A stretch of 64,000 nt of DNA from Lytechinus variegatus (GCF_018143015.1 NC_054751.1:16353292-16417291), one strand, 5' to 3'; counted from the stretch's first letter, positions 37,863 through 51,500 are shown. A program made the numbers and translations. The notes: a model not told the origin generated them from the sequence alone.

Positions 37863-40276
37863 ATGGCTTCACAAAAATCATTTTGTATAGTTACAGGGGC
37901 AAGCAGGGGCATCGGTCGTGCAATTGCTATCAATTTTGCCAGGTCATTTTCTGCGGAGTCTCGGATTGTTGTGACAGGGCGAACGGCGGAGGCCTTGAAC
38001 GAGACGAAGCAGATGATCCAGGCCGCTGCTCCCGGTGTTCACTGCACGGTTGTCATCGCCGATCACTCGGATGAGGGTGGTATGTCAAACACTCTCTCTG
38101 AGGTCACAAAAGATGTCAATCCAGAAGAATTTCAGCGATGTTTCCTCATCAATAATGCTGCTAGCTTGGGAGATGTGTCACGTTATGCTCGGCAGTTGGA
38201 TGCTTCTGATCTGAGCAGGCTGCAGAAAGTATGCATGTTGAATGTTACTTCAGTGTTGCTCCTGACCTCGCATTTTCTGAAGACCTTTCCGCGGAGGGAT
38301 GGACTGTCCAGAACTATCGTGTCCTTGTCATCGCTCTCTGCTTTGGTACCATTCGCCAGTTGGTAAGTTAATCATGTTTTGTTTTTGAAATACTCCTATG
38401 CAGGGGTGTTGTCCTATGTAGGGATCGTTGGCGTGATGAAGGCGAATCTTGGCCTTGGTGATGGTTATCCAGGATGGCCAACATGGGAGTATCATAATGT
38501 GGTTGTCCAGTGGGTGGTTTCCTGCAGGGGTGGCTGTCTGTAATAGATGGTTTTCATAGTGGATCTAGGGGGTGTTAATTGTCCAAGAGATTGTTTAGAG
38601 AATATGTAATGAAGGTTATCTATAACCTTGAGAATAGTTACAGGGATGTTTGTCTGCAGGGGTTTGATGCCTGTATAATAGGTAGGGATAGTCGTCTAGG
38701 AGATGGTCACCCAAAGGGTTATTGTCCAAGTGATGCTTGATCAGGACATTTTCATGGTTATCCGGTATAGTTCAGCTGATTGTCCATTGGATTTAGTTGT
38801 CCGGGAGTTCTGGGTAATGGTCAGGGAAATTTGTTGAAGGGGTAGTTGATCAGAAGTGGCTGTGGTGATGAGTATCCATGGCGGTTAATATTGGGGATAA
38901 TAATAATAGGAGTGGTTGTCTACACTCTTAAAAATGTTGGGCAACATACTGCCTACACAACAGTTGGTTAAAGCTTTATCCGATTTTGGGTAGTTTTAAA
39001 CCAATGTGTGATTTGGGTGAAAAGTACGCTGTATTGGTTGAAAATTACCCAGAGTTGGATATATTTTTTTAACCAATATCGGTGTGCACATGCAGTATGT
39101 TGCCCAACGTTTTAAGAGTGTACACTTTAAGAATTATTGGGTAAAACTTTAACCGGCAGGAGGGTAGTTACGTGTCCAACCAATTCTGGGCAGTATTTTA
39201 CCCAATGCGGGAAGCATATTGTTCAGTAAGGTTTAAAAAATAAGCATTGACTACTTTAGAATGGGTCAAATTTTCATCACACGTACTGGATAAATAAGAA
39301 TGACCAATATTGGTTGGACACATATACCCTCAAGGAGCATTATTATCCAATATTTTTAGAGAATATGGGCGGCTGTCTATCGTAAACTCATTGGAAGGAT
39401 GGTTGTCAGGGGTGGCTAACGTTCGGAAAATTGCCCAGGAGGTTGGTTCAAGGAGATGGTCATGAAGGCATTGATTGTCGGAGCGGGATGGTTGTCCAAG
39501 GATGAGATGATCATGTCTATAATAATGCTCCACTGTATTTGGGAATTTTGGTCAATTTGCACTAAGATATACATTCTTGAAACCATTCATATTTTGTTAT
39601 GTGGAGCGTTGTGGCCCATTGATTAGTCTCGGGACTTTGAAACAGAGGGTCGTGGGTTCGAATCCCAGCCATGGCGTAATTTTTTTCGGCAAGAAATTTA
39701 TCCACATTGTGCTGCACTCAACCCAGGTGAGGTGAATGGGTACCTGGCAGGAATTTATTCTTTGAAATGCGTGTGCGCTGTAATCTTAGTAATTACGGCT
39801 GCCAAGCTACAGCTGGGGGAATAATATCCAAGTCTTTTGGAAGCGCATAGACATTATTCATAATTGTATTGTGATATGCGCTATACAAGAACTGTGTATT
39901 ATCATTATTGTTATTATTATTATCATTATTATCATCATCATTCTAACCTGTTTGCAGCTCTGTTTACTGCATGACGCAGGCAGCTAGACTCATGCTCTTC
40001 AAGACCATAGCTCTAGAGGAACCCGATGTTCGAGTTTTGAGCTATAACCCAGGCCCGGTGGACACGGCAATGTTCAAAGACATGCAGACCAACAGTGCCA
40101 GTGCTGAGTGCAGGAAGATGCTAGAAGTTACTGAAAGCGAACAGAAGTTGCTCCAGCCGGATCAAACCGCTTCAAGGCTGCTCAGCATCTTGGAGAAGGA
40201 TGCATTTGAGTCCGGGGCTCACGTTAGTTACAACGATGACTTGGCAGAGACGGTCGGTAACTTACGCAAGAAGTAG
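37863..40276 (+). CDS. SPR: Sepiapterin reductase-like short-chain dehydrogenase
   Basis: Two exons, 37863-38362 and 39958-40276 (TAG), join in frame to give 272 residues (human SPR 261). The start is MASQKSFCIVTGASRGIGRA with context AACATGG. The known reaction is NADPH-dependent reduction in the last steps of tetrahydrobiopterin synthesis in the cytosol. Visible SDR landmarks are the nucleotide loop TGASRGIG, the NADP-side GRT, NNAA in the cofactor strand, VSLSSLSALVPF with the catalytic Ser, Tyr in SVYCMTQAA, then LSYNPGPVDTAM, and the SPR C-terminal ESGAHV. Oddly, the YxxxK lysine is Gln (YCMTQ), encoded just after the splice junction. Residues beyond GAHV (SYNDDLAETVGNLRKK) extend past the human end. 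Family assignment is secure. Catalytic competence is uncertain. Confidence 0.9.
38400..38920 (+). repeat. Degenerate GGTTGTCC-type minisatellite in the SPR intron
   Basis: Variants of GGTTGTCCAGG and TGGTTGTC recur irregularly every 25-45 bp here and again at about 39365-39510. Divergence is too high to define a period by eye. Confidence 0.4.
38922..39121. mobile_element. 200-bp MITE with ACACTCTTAAAA ends
   Basis: ACACTCTTAAAAATGTTGGG at the left and its inverse CCCAACGTTTTAAGAGTGT at the right form 30-bp terminal inverted repeats. They enclose TTGGGTAG- and TTGGTTAAA-type motifs. A second, more decayed, similar stretch follows at about 39122-39355. It lies in the SPR intron. Confidence 0.7.
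39603..39943 (+). mobile_element. tRNA-derived SINE abutting the SPR exon 2 acceptor
   Basis: Head GGAGCGTTGTGGCCCATTGA and B box GGGTTCGAATCCC are followed by a body with AGGTGAATGGGTACCTGGCA and the tail CCAAGTCTTTTGGAAGCGC. It ends in an (ATT)n/(ATC)n run that stops about 14 bp before the intron's AG (39956-39957). Confidence 0.85.
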
Positions 40277-41509
40277 GTTTCATCTTTCACATTTCGTCTC
40301 ACACCCGCTGCTCACACCAATCGCTCCAAAGGGGTGTGTACATCCAGATTTCTTTGGATATAGAGCTCTCGGGTTAAATTGGACTTCTAATAGCATGCCA
40401 GAGCCTATATTAGCAAAATAAGGAAGATCTAGCAAAACAAATACTTAAGCAAAATAATCTTTATGTGCGTTTTTTTTATTTTAAGTTGTTCTTTAAAATA
40501 TGTTTATACGTAATATATAAGAAAGAAAGGGGATTAAAAAAAGGGGGGTGTAGTTGCATATAAACTGAACATAAATGAAACGAAGAACCATCGATGGTTT
40601 ATAACCTAATCAAAATGCACGTGACACGTACATGTGAGCACCGGAGAGAGAGAGAGAGAGAAAGAGGGGGGGGGGTAAGTGGTGAGACTGGGGACAGGAG
40701 AGAAACGGGGAACAGATCGACGGTCATAAAATTGACCCCCCCCCCAAAAAAAAATGAATTATCACGATTCTCTTAGTACATTTATTCACGGAAGGAAAAG
40801 ATCGAAAAAAAATTAAAGTACCATTCGCCTATACCATGCCACTTTGGAGAGTTTGTCACCCTTGCCATGATTTATTAAGTTGTATAAATTTACATTTCAG
40901 TATTACAAATAGTCATAAACAGTAAACCAAGGATGGTAAACTAGGAAAAGTATCTAAAATGCATAAAGTGTATTACTACAACATATCGAGTTTTTGTGAA
41001 GTATAATGTCAAAGTTCTGCTTTGACAGAGGTCAACACACGATGTTAAAATTGATGCATATACTCTTGATGCTACCGATGGATATCAAATCAGTGGATTC
41101 CCGATCCAAGTAGGAAAATATATAAAATGGATTATATGTTTTACTTCATTATTTCCAGTTTTTGTGCGGTACAGTTTCAAATAAGCATGTGTTGTTGTAT
41201 GAATATATCACTGCTTATGCTACCAATAGATATCACATTAATGGATTCCGAAATCTATTTAGACCGCTTATGACGTCAAATTAATGGATTACTCTGCTAA
41301 CACCAATAATGAGGGTAACTTCTCTCTTTTGTCATGACTTCTGTAGATTAATGTCCGCCATTTATCAGACACAATCAATCAATGTAATAAAACGAGTTGA
41401 TTAAACAAATCAAACAAAGACACTGATAATTTCATATGAATAAGATTTGTTTGTAATTTTCCGCCACTTATCTCCCTCCATCGACTGTAAGTCTTTGCTT
41501 TATATTACA
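40277..41509. other. SPR 3' flank with simple repeats
   Basis: The stretch includes a (GA)n tract followed by poly-G at about 40646-40675 and a poly-C/poly-A run at about 40737-40753. No gene is seen. The SPR polyadenylation site lies somewhere here but is not obvious. Confidence 0.45.
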
Positions 41510-44500
41510 ATTGGCGCTCCCTAGTTCGAAGATCGATTCGCCGCCTCGTAGTTGGAACACCAATCTTCTGTTCCCCTAATTCAAACATCAATTTTGCGCC
41601 CCCTAGTTCTAACATCAATTTGGCGCCCCCTAATTCGAAGATCAATTTGGCACCCCTTAGTTCTAACATCACTTTGGTCCCCCCTAATTTGATCATCAAT
41701 TTGGCGCCCAAACCTTAGTTCAAACATCGATTTGGTGCTCCATAGTTCGAACAACATTTTTGCACACTGTAGTTCGAACATCAATTTGGCGCCCATTTAT
41801 TTCAAACATAAGTTTGGTGCCCCTACTTCAACCATCAATTCGGCGCCTCTACTTCAAATGTCAGTTTGGCGCCCCCTAATTCCAAGATCTATTTGGCGCC
41901 CCCTACTTCGAACATGAATACAACACTCCCTAGTTCGAACACAATTCGGCTCCCTCTAGTTTGAGCGTTAATTTGGCTCCCCTGGTTTGAAAATCAATTC
42001 GGTGCCCCTTGTTCGAACATCACTTTCGCATTCCCCTAATTTGAACATCGATTCGGCACCCCTAGTTCAAACATTAATTCAGCGCCCCTAGTTTGAACAT
42101 CATTTGCCCCCCATAATTTGATCATCAATTCGGCGATCCCCTTGTTCGGACATTATTTGGGCACCCCCCTAATTTGATCATCAATTTGGCGCCCCACACC
42201 TTATTTCAAACATTGATTTGGTAGTTCGAACATCAATTTTGCACCCTGCAGTTCTTACAGCAATTTGGCGCCCATCCAGTTCAAACATCAATTTGGCGCC
42301 CTCATATTCCAAGATCATTTTGTCGCCCCCAAGTTCGAACATCAAATTCGGCTCCCTCTGGTTCGAACGTGAATATGGCGCACCTTAGTTCGAACATCAA
42401 TTCGGCGCCCCCTTGTTCGAACACCCCCTTGTTCGGGCACCGAATCTATTCGGTGCCCATCTTGTTTGAACACTTTGGCTCCCCCTAATTTGATCATCAA
42501 TATGGCGCCAAATAGTTCGAACATCGATTTGGCACATTGTAGTTCTACTTCTCACACCAGTGCCCATCTAGTTAAAAAATCAATATGGCGCCTCCTAATT
42601 CGAAGATCAATTCGGCGCCTCTAAGTTCGAACATCAGTTCGGTTCCCCTATTACAAACATCACTTTGGCGCTCCTACTTCAAACATCAGTTCAACACCCC
42701 TGCGTCAAACATTTCGGCTCCCCCTAGATCGAACATCAACTTGGCACCCCTAGTTCAAAGATCGATTTGGTGCCCCCTAGTTCGAAGATCAATTCAGCAA
42801 CACCCTAGTCGAATAGTTATTCGGATCCCATCCAGTTCTAACATAAATTCAGCGCCCGTAGTTCGGGCATCACTTTAGTGTCCCTTTTTTTGAAAATCAG
42901 TTTGGTGCTCCCTAATTAAAAATCAATTTGGCACCCTGTAACTCGATCATCAATTCGGCACCCCCTAGTTAGAACAGCCCTAGCTACAACATCGATTCAG
43001 GGCACCTTGTTCGAACATCAGTTCGGCTCCCCTTTCTTCAAGCGTTAGTTTTGTGAGCCCTAGTTTGATCATCATATTGGCTCCCCTAGTTCAATCATCA
43101 ATTTGGCGCCCCCTTATTCAAAGATTAATTTGGCACCCCCAGTTCTAACACCAATTTGGCACCCCCTAGTTCGAAAATCAATTCGGCGCCCCCTTGTTCG
43201 AACATCGCTTTGGCACCCCCTTAATTTAAACATCTATTTGGCACTAATAATTCAAACATCGACTTAGTGCCCCCTTATTCAAAGATGAATTTGGCGCCCC
43301 CAGTTCGAAGACCAATTTGGCGCCCCCTAGTTCGAACATCACTTTGGCACCCCCTAATTTGATCATCAATTTGGCACCCCGTAGTTCTCATCAATTTGGC
43401 GTCTCTACTTCATACATCAACTCGGCGCCCCTACTTCAAACATCTATTTGGCGCCCCCTAAATCCAAGATCATTTTGGCACCCCCTACTTCGAACATGAA
43501 GTCGGCGCCCCCTAGTTCGAACATCAATTCGGGCTCTTTAATTCGAAGATAATTTTGGCGCCCCTAGTTCGAACATCAATTCGACAGCCCTCTAGTTCGA
43601 ACGTCTATTTGGCACGTCCTATTTTAAACCTCAGATCGCCGCCTCTAGTTCGAACATCGATTCCGCTCCAACTGGTTCGAACATCTGTTTGGTGCCCCCT
43701 CCCAGTTCTAACATTAGTATAAGACCTCTAGTTCGAACATCACTTTGAAGCCCCTCCCCCCTAGTTCGAAAATCAATTTTACACCCCCTTGTTTGAACAT
43801 CGATTCGGTGCTCCCTAATTCGAAGATCAATTTCGCACCCTGTAGTTCGAACATCAATTCGGCTCCCTCTGGTTCGAACGTTAATTTGGCGCCCCCTTGT
43901 TCGAACATGAATTCAGTGCCCCTAGTTCGAACATCACTTTGGCGCCCCTAATTTGATCATCAACTTCGCGCCCCAAACCATAGTTCAAATATCGGTTTGG
44001 CGCCCTTCTAGTTCGAACATTGATTCGGCGGCCCTACTTCAATACGGCGCCCTTAATTCCAAGATCAATTTGGCGCCCTATAGTTCGAACATGAATACAG
44101 CACCCCCTAATTCGAACACCAATTTGGCGACCATTGTTCAAATATCAATTTGGCGCCCCTAGTTCGAACATCTATTCGGCGCCTCCCTAGTTCGAACAGC
44201 TATTCTGCGCTCCCTAATTCAAATATAAATTTAGTGCCCCCTGGTTCGAACATCAATTCGGCTCCCTCTTGTTTAAACGTGATTTTTGGCACCCCTCGTT
44301 CGAAAATCAATTCGGCGCCCCCTTGTTCGAGCTTAGCTTTGAGACCCCCCTAATCTAAACATCTATTCGGCGCCACTAGTTCAAACAGACTTGGTGCCAC
44401 ATAGTTCGAACATCAATTTGACTCCCAGTAGTTTTAACATCAATTTGGCGCCCATCTAGTTCAAACATCGAATCGGCGGCCCAACTTCAATATGGCGCCA

Positions 44501-44554
44501 CTAATTCCAAGATCAATTTGGCGCCCTCTAGTTCGAATAGTAATACAGCACCCC

Positions 44555-44850
44555 ATAATAATAATAATAATAATAATAGGCATTTATATAGCGCCATCTA
44601 TCTAGAAATAATCTATTCCGAGGCGCGTTGTTATTATTATTATTACCCCGGCTTTAGCTCGAGCTGCCTCTCAGCGCTCATGCATTCAAGGAATTAATCC
44701 TACCGGGTACCCATTCACCTCACCTGGGTCGAGTGCAGCACAATGTGGATAAATTTCTTGCTGAAGGAAATTACGCCATGGCTGGGATTCGAACCCACGA
44801 CCCTCTGTTTCAAAGTCAGAAGACTTATCCACTGGGCCACAACGCTCCAC
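44555..44850 (-). mobile_element. SINE inserted in the minisatellite
   Basis: A 13-bp target-site duplication AATACAGCACCCC is at 44542-44554 and 44851-44863. The minus-strand head is GGAGCGTTGTGGCCCAGTGG and the B box is GGGTTCGAATCCC. The tail ends in (TAT)n. The satellite unit at about 45475-45520 matches the pre-insertion sequence, an empty-site paralogue within the same array. Confidence 0.93.
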
Positions 44851-46150
44851 AATACAGCACCCCCTAATTCGAACACCAATTTGGCGACCCTTGTTTAAAT
44901 ATCAGTTTGGCACCCCTAGTTCGAACATCGATTCGACAGCCCTCCAGTTCGAACGTCTATTTGGCACGTCCTATTTTGAACCTCAGATCACGGCCTCTAG
45001 TTCGAACATCGATTCCGCTCCAACTGGTTCGAACGTCTGTTTGGTGCCCCTCCCAGTTCTAACATTAGTATAAGACCTCTAGTTCGAACATCACTTTGAC
45101 GCCCCTCCCCCTCCCCCCCCCCCTAGTTCGAAAATCAAATTTTACACCACCTTGTTTGAACATCAATTCGGTGCTCCCTAATTCGAAGATCAATTTCGCA
45201 CCCTGTAGTTCGAACATCAATTCGGCTCCCTCTGGTTCGAACGTTAATTTAGCGCCCCCTAGATCGAAAATAAATTCGATGCCCCCTTGTTCGAACATTA
45301 CATTCGCATCCCCCTAATTTGAACATCGATTCGGTGCCCCTAGTTCAAACATGAATTCAGTGCCCCTAGTTCGAACATTACTTTGGCTCCCCTCCAATTT
45401 GATCATCAATTTCGCGCCCTAAACCATATATAGCCAATATGGCGCCACTAATTCCAAGATCAATTTGGCGCCCTCTAGTTCGAATATTAATACAGCACCC
45501 CCTAATTCGAACACCAATTTGGTGACCCTTGTTCAAATATCAGTTTGACGCCCCTAGTTCGAACATCGATTCGGCGCCCCCCTAGTTTGAAAATCTAATC
45601 TGCACTCCCTAATTGAAAGATACATTTTGTGCCCCTAGTTCGAAGATCGATTCGGTGCCGTTACTTCAAACACCAATTAGGTGTCCTCCAATTCGAAGAT
45701 CGATTTGGCGCCCCCTAGTTCGAAGATCAATTCAGCATTACCCTAGTTCGAACAGTTTTTCGGCTCCCATCTAGTTCTAACATAAATTCAGCGCCCCTAG
45801 TTCGGGCATCACTTTAGTGCCCCCTAATTAAAAAATCAATTTGGCCCCCTGTAACTCGGCACCCCCTAGTTAGAACACCAAATTGGCATCAATAGCTACA
45901 GCATCGATTCAGGGCACCTTGTTCGAACATCAGTTCGGCTCCCCTTTTTTCGAGGGTCAGTTTTGCGAGCCATAGTTCGATCATCATATTGGCTCCCCTA
46001 GTTCAAACATCAATTCGGCGCCCCCTTATTATAAGGTTAATTTGGCGCCCCCAGTTCTAACACCAATTTGGCACCCCCTAGTTCGAACATCAATTTGGCT
46101 CCCACTGGTTCGAACGTGAATTTGGCACCCCCTTGTTCGAAAATCAATTC

Positions 46151-47170
46151 GGCGCCCCCATGTTCGAACATCGCTTTGGCCCCCCTTAATTTCAAACATC
46201 TATTCTGCGCCACTAGTTCAAACATCGACTGGGTGCCCCATAGTTCGAACATCAATTTGGCTCCCTGTAGTTTTAACATCAATTTTGCGCCCATCTAGTT
46301 CAAACATCAATTCGGCGCCCCTACATCAGATATCCATTCGGCGCCCCTACTTCAAATATCAATTTGGCGCCCCTAATTCCAAGATCAATTTGGCGCCCCT
46401 AGTTCGAACACCTAATTGGCACCTCCTAGTTTGAACTTCAGTTCGTCGCCCCTAGTTCGAACATCGATTCCGCTCCAACTGGTTCAAACATCTATTTTTT
46501 TAAAGTTCTAACATTATTATAGGGCCTCTAGCACGAACATCACTTTGGAACCCCCCCCCCCCACTTCAAAAATCAAATTTGCACCCCCTTGTTTGAACAT
46601 CAGTTTGGTGCTCCCTAATTCGAAGATCAATTTGGCACACTGTATTTCGAACATCCATTCGGCGCCCCCATGTTCGAACATCGCTTTGGCCCCCCTTAAT
46701 TTCAAACATCTATTCTGCGCCACTAGTTCAAACATCGACTGGGTGCCCCATAGTTCGAACATCAATTTGGCTCCCTGTAGTTTTAACATCAATTTTGCGC
46801 CCATCTAGTTCAAACATCAATTCGGCGCCCCTACATCAGATATCCATTCGGCGCCCCTACTTCAAATATCAATTTGGCGCCCCTAATTCCAAGATCAATT
46901 TGGCGCCCCTAGTTCGAACACCTAATTGGCACCTCCTAGTTTGAACTTCAGTTCGTCGCCCCTAGTTCGAACATCGATTCCGCTCCAACTGGTTCAAACA
47001 TCTATTTTTTTTAAGTTCTAACATTATTATAGGGCCTCTAGCACGAACATCACTTTGGAACCCCCCCCCACTTCAAAAATCAAATTTGCACCCCCTTGTT
47101 TGAACATCAGTTTGGTGCTCCCTAATTCGAAGATCAATTTGGCACACTGTATTTCGAACATCCATTCGGC
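46151..47170 (+). repeat. Recent tandem duplication of about 510 bp within the minisatellite
   Basis: The block beginning TGTTCGAACATCGCTTTGG at 46161 recurs at 46671 and stays nearly identical for about 500 bp. The main differences are T-run and C-run lengths. Some 18 units were copied as a block. Confidence 0.85.
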
Positions 47171-48207
47171 TCCCTCTGGTTTGAACGTTAAATTGGCGCC
47201 CCTAGTTTGAAAATCAATCCGGTGCCCCCTTGTTCGAACATCACGTTCGCATCCCCTTAATTTGAACACCGATTCGGCACCCCTAGTTCAAACATTAATT
47301 CAACGCCCCTAGTTCGTTAGGTGCTCCCTAATTCGAAGATCAATTTGGCACCCTCTAGTTCGATCACCAATGCAGCACCCCAACCCTAGTTCGACATCAA
47401 TTCGGCGCCCCCTAGTTTGAAGATCATTTCGGCGCCCCCTAGTTTGAACATCAATTCGGCGACCCCAAGTACAAACGTCAATTTGGCGCCCCCTAGTTCG
47501 AACCTCAATTTGGCACCCCTATTTCGAACATCTCTTTGGCTCCCGCTGGTTCGAACAACAATTTGGCGCCACCTAGGTCGAACATCAATTCGGAGCCCCC
47601 CTAGTTCGAAGAACAATTTGGCGCCCCCTGGTACGATCATCCATTCGGCTCCCTCTGGTTTGAACGTTAATTTGGCGCCCCTAATTTGAAAATCAATCCG
47701 GCGCCCCCCTTGTTCGAACATCACTTTCGCATCCCCTCAATTTGAACACCGATTCGGCACCCCTAGTTCAAACATTAATTCAGCGCCCCTAGTTCGAACA
47801 TCACTTTGGCACCCCCTTGTTTGAACATCAATTAGGTGCTCCCTATTTCGAAGATAATATTGGCACCATCCAGTTCGATCACCAATGCAGCACCCCCCAC
47901 CCTAGTTCGACATCAATTCGGCGCCCCCTAGTTTGAAGATCATTTTGGCGCCCCCTAGTTTGAACATCAATTCGGCGACCCCAAGTGCAAACGTCAATTT
48001 GGCGCCCCCTATTTCGAACATCTTTTTGGCTCCCGCTGGTTCGAACATCAAATTGGCGCCACCTAGGTCGAACATCAATTCGGAGCCCCCCTAGTTCGAA
48101 GAACAATTTGGCACCCCCTGGTACGATCATCAATTTAGCGCCCCACCTCTTAGTTCAAACATCGATTCGGCACCCTGTAGTTTGAATATCAATTTGGCAC
48201 TCCCTAG

Positions 48208-48503
48208 TTTATATAAGGTTTCAGGTATACTTACCATTCTTATACATGTACGCCTATCTTTTTATTTTACCGTTAATACTAAGATGATCTATAATGTTTC
48301 GATGTTTTTGTATCACGTTGATATTTTTGTATCTTACCCTGTTTTTCGATATATGCTTATGATTATATGCATATTATTGCCAGTTTACTATGTTTTTTAT
48401 GCACAAGGACCAAGACGCAAAACAGTAATTTTATCTCAGATATTGTGAACCTGTTTGAATATGTGTGAGTAATAAATAAATGAATAAATAAATAAATAAA
48501 CAG
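48208..48503 (+). mobile_element. LINE 3'-end-like insertion in the minisatellite
   Basis: About 300 bp of unrelated AT-rich sequence interrupts the array and ends in (AATA)n (48470-48500), as a 5'-truncated retroposon would. No coding part and no clear target-site duplication is seen, so the family is unknown. Confidence 0.55.
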
Positions 48504-51500
48504 AACATCGATTCGGAACCCCTTGTTTGAACATCAATATGGCGCCTCGTAATTCAAAGATCAATTTTGCGCTCCCTAGTCCGAAGATCGATTTGGCAAC
48601 CCCTAGTTCGAACATCGATATGACGCCCCCCCCCCATTGTTCAAACATCGATTTGGCACTCCTTAATTAAAAGGTTAATTTGGCGCCTCGAGTTCGAAGA
48701 TGTATTCGGCTCCCCTAGTTCATCGAACATCAATTCGGCACCCCGTAGTTCGAAGATCGATTTGGCGCCCCCTAGTTCGAACATACCTTTAGCGCACCCT
48801 CCCCCCTCCCCAGTTCGAACATCAATTTTGCCCCCACCCCTTAGTTAAAACATCAATATGGTACCCTGTATATTGATCATCAATTTAGCACCATGTAGTT
48901 AGAATTTCAATTTGGCCCCCCTAGTTAGAACATCGATTCAGGGCCCCTCGTCCGAACATCAGTTCGGCTTCCCCTACTTAAAGCGTCAGTTTGCACTCCC
49001 TAGTTCGATTACCAATTTGGCACCCTTTAGTTCGAACAAAAATTCGGTTCCCTCTGGTTCGAACGTTGAATTTGCACCCCTAGTTCGAAAATCAATTCGG
49101 TGCCCCCTTGTTCGAACATCACTTTCGCATCCCCCTAATTTGAACATCGATTCAGCGCTTCTGGTTCAAACATAAATTCAGCGCCCCTAGTTTGAACATC
49201 ACTTTGGCGCCCCTTAATTTGATCATCGATTTCGCGTTCCAAACCTTAGTTCAAACATCGGTTTGGTACCCCATAGTTAGAACATCAATTTAGCACCCCC
49301 TAGTTCGAACATGAATACAGCACCCCCCCCCCTAATTCGAACATCAATTTGGCGACCCTAGTTCAAATATCACTTATGCGCCCCTAGTCTAAACATAATT
49401 TCGACGCTTTCCTTGTTCGAACATCTATTCTGCGCTCCCTAATTCAACGATAATTTTTTTGCCCCCCTAGTTCGAAGATCGACTCGGCGCCCGGTAGTTC
49501 GAACATCAATTGGTGCCCCCTAGTTTGAAAATCAATTCGGCACCCTCTAGTTCGAACATCAATTCGGCGCCTCCTATTTGAAACATCAATTTGGTGCCCC
49601 CTAGTTTGAACATCAATTTGGCGCCCCTACTTCAAACATCAATTAGGCGGCCCCTTATTCGAAGATCAATTTGGCGCCCACTAGTTCGAACCTCATTTCG
49701 GCTCCCACTTGTTCGAACATTAATTTGGCGCCCCCTTAGTTTGAACATCAATTTGGCAGCCCCACTAGTTCGAACATCGATTCGACGCCCCTGGTTTTGA
49801 CGTTTGACATCAATTTGACACCAGCTAGTTCAAACATCAATTTTGTGCCATTCCTTTAAACATCAGATCGGCGCTCATTAATTCAAAGATTAATTTGGCG
49901 CTCCCTAGTTCGAATATCAATTCGGTGCCCCCCTTCTTTGAACATCACTTTCGCATCCCCCTAATTTGACATCGATTCGGCGCCCCTAGTTCAAACATAA
50001 ATTCAGCGCCCCTAGTTTGAACATCACTTTGGCGCCCCCTTATTCCAAGATCAAATTGGCGCCCCCTTAATTTGAACATGAATACAGCACCCCCTAGTTC
50101 GAACATGAATTTGGCAACCCTTTAGTTAAAACATCTATTTGGCACCTCCTAGTTTGAACCTCTGTTTAGCGCCTCTACTTCGAACATCGATTCCACTCCA
50201 ACTGGTTCGAACATCGATTTGATGCCCCGTAGTTCGAACATCAATTTGACACCCTGTAGTTCGTTCTAAGATCAATTTGGCGCCCATCTTGTTCAAGCAT
50301 CAATTTGGCGCCCCTCCAAATATCAATTTGGCGCCCCCTAATTCCAAGATCAATTTGGCGCCCCCTCCTTCGAAGATCACTTTGGCATCCCCTAATTTGA
50401 TCATCAATTTGGCACCTTGTAGTTCTAACATCAATTTGGCGTCTCTACTTCACACATGAACTCGGCGCCCCTACTTCAAACATCTATTTGGCGCCCCCTA
50501 AATCCAAGATCATTTTGGCACCCCCTACTTCGAACATGAAGTCGGCACCCCCCTAGTTCGAGCATCAATTCGGGCTCCATAATTCGCAGATAATTTTGGC
50601 GCCCCTAGTTCGAACATCAATTCGACAGCCCTCTAGTTCAAACGTCTATCTGGCACATCCTATTTTGAACCTCAGATCGCTGCCTGTAGTTCGAATATCG
50701 ATTCCGCTCCAACTGGTTCGAACATCTGTTTGGTGCCCCCTTCCCAGTTCTGACATTAGTATAAGACCTCTAGTTCGAACATCACTTTGGAGCCCCTCCC
50801 CCCTAGTTCGAAAATCACTTTTACACCCCCTTGTTTGAACATCAATTCGGTGCTCCCTAATTCGAAGATCAATTTCGCACCCTGTAGTCCGAACATCAAT
50901 TCGGCTCCCTCTGGTTCAAACGTTAATTTGGCGCCCCTAGATCGAAAATAAATTCGGTGCCACTTGTTCGAACATTACATTCGCATCCCCCTAATTTGAA
51001 CATCGATTCGGTGCCCCTAGTTCAAACATGAATTCAGTGCCCCTAGTTCGAACATCACTTTGGCGCCCCCCCTAACTTGATCATCAATTTCGCACCCCAA
51101 ACCATAATTCAAATATCGGTTTGGCGCCCATCTAGTTCGAACATCGATTCGGCGGGCCTACTTCAATATGGCGCCACTAATTCCAAGATCAATTTGGCAC
51201 CCTCTAGTTCGAATATTAATACAGCACCCCCTCATTCGAACATCTATTCTGCACTCACTAATTGAAAGATACATTTTGTGCCCCTAGTTCGAAGATCGAT
51301 TCGGCGCCCGGTAGTTCGAAAATCAATTCGGCACCTGGTAGTTCGAACATCAATCGGCGCCTCCTATTGTAAACATCCATTTGGTGCCCCCTAAATTCAA
51401 AAATCAATATGGCGCCCCCTAGTTCGAACATCCATTTGGCTCCCCCTAGTTCGAAGATCAATTTGGCACCCGGTAGTTCGAACATCAATTCGGCGCCTCC

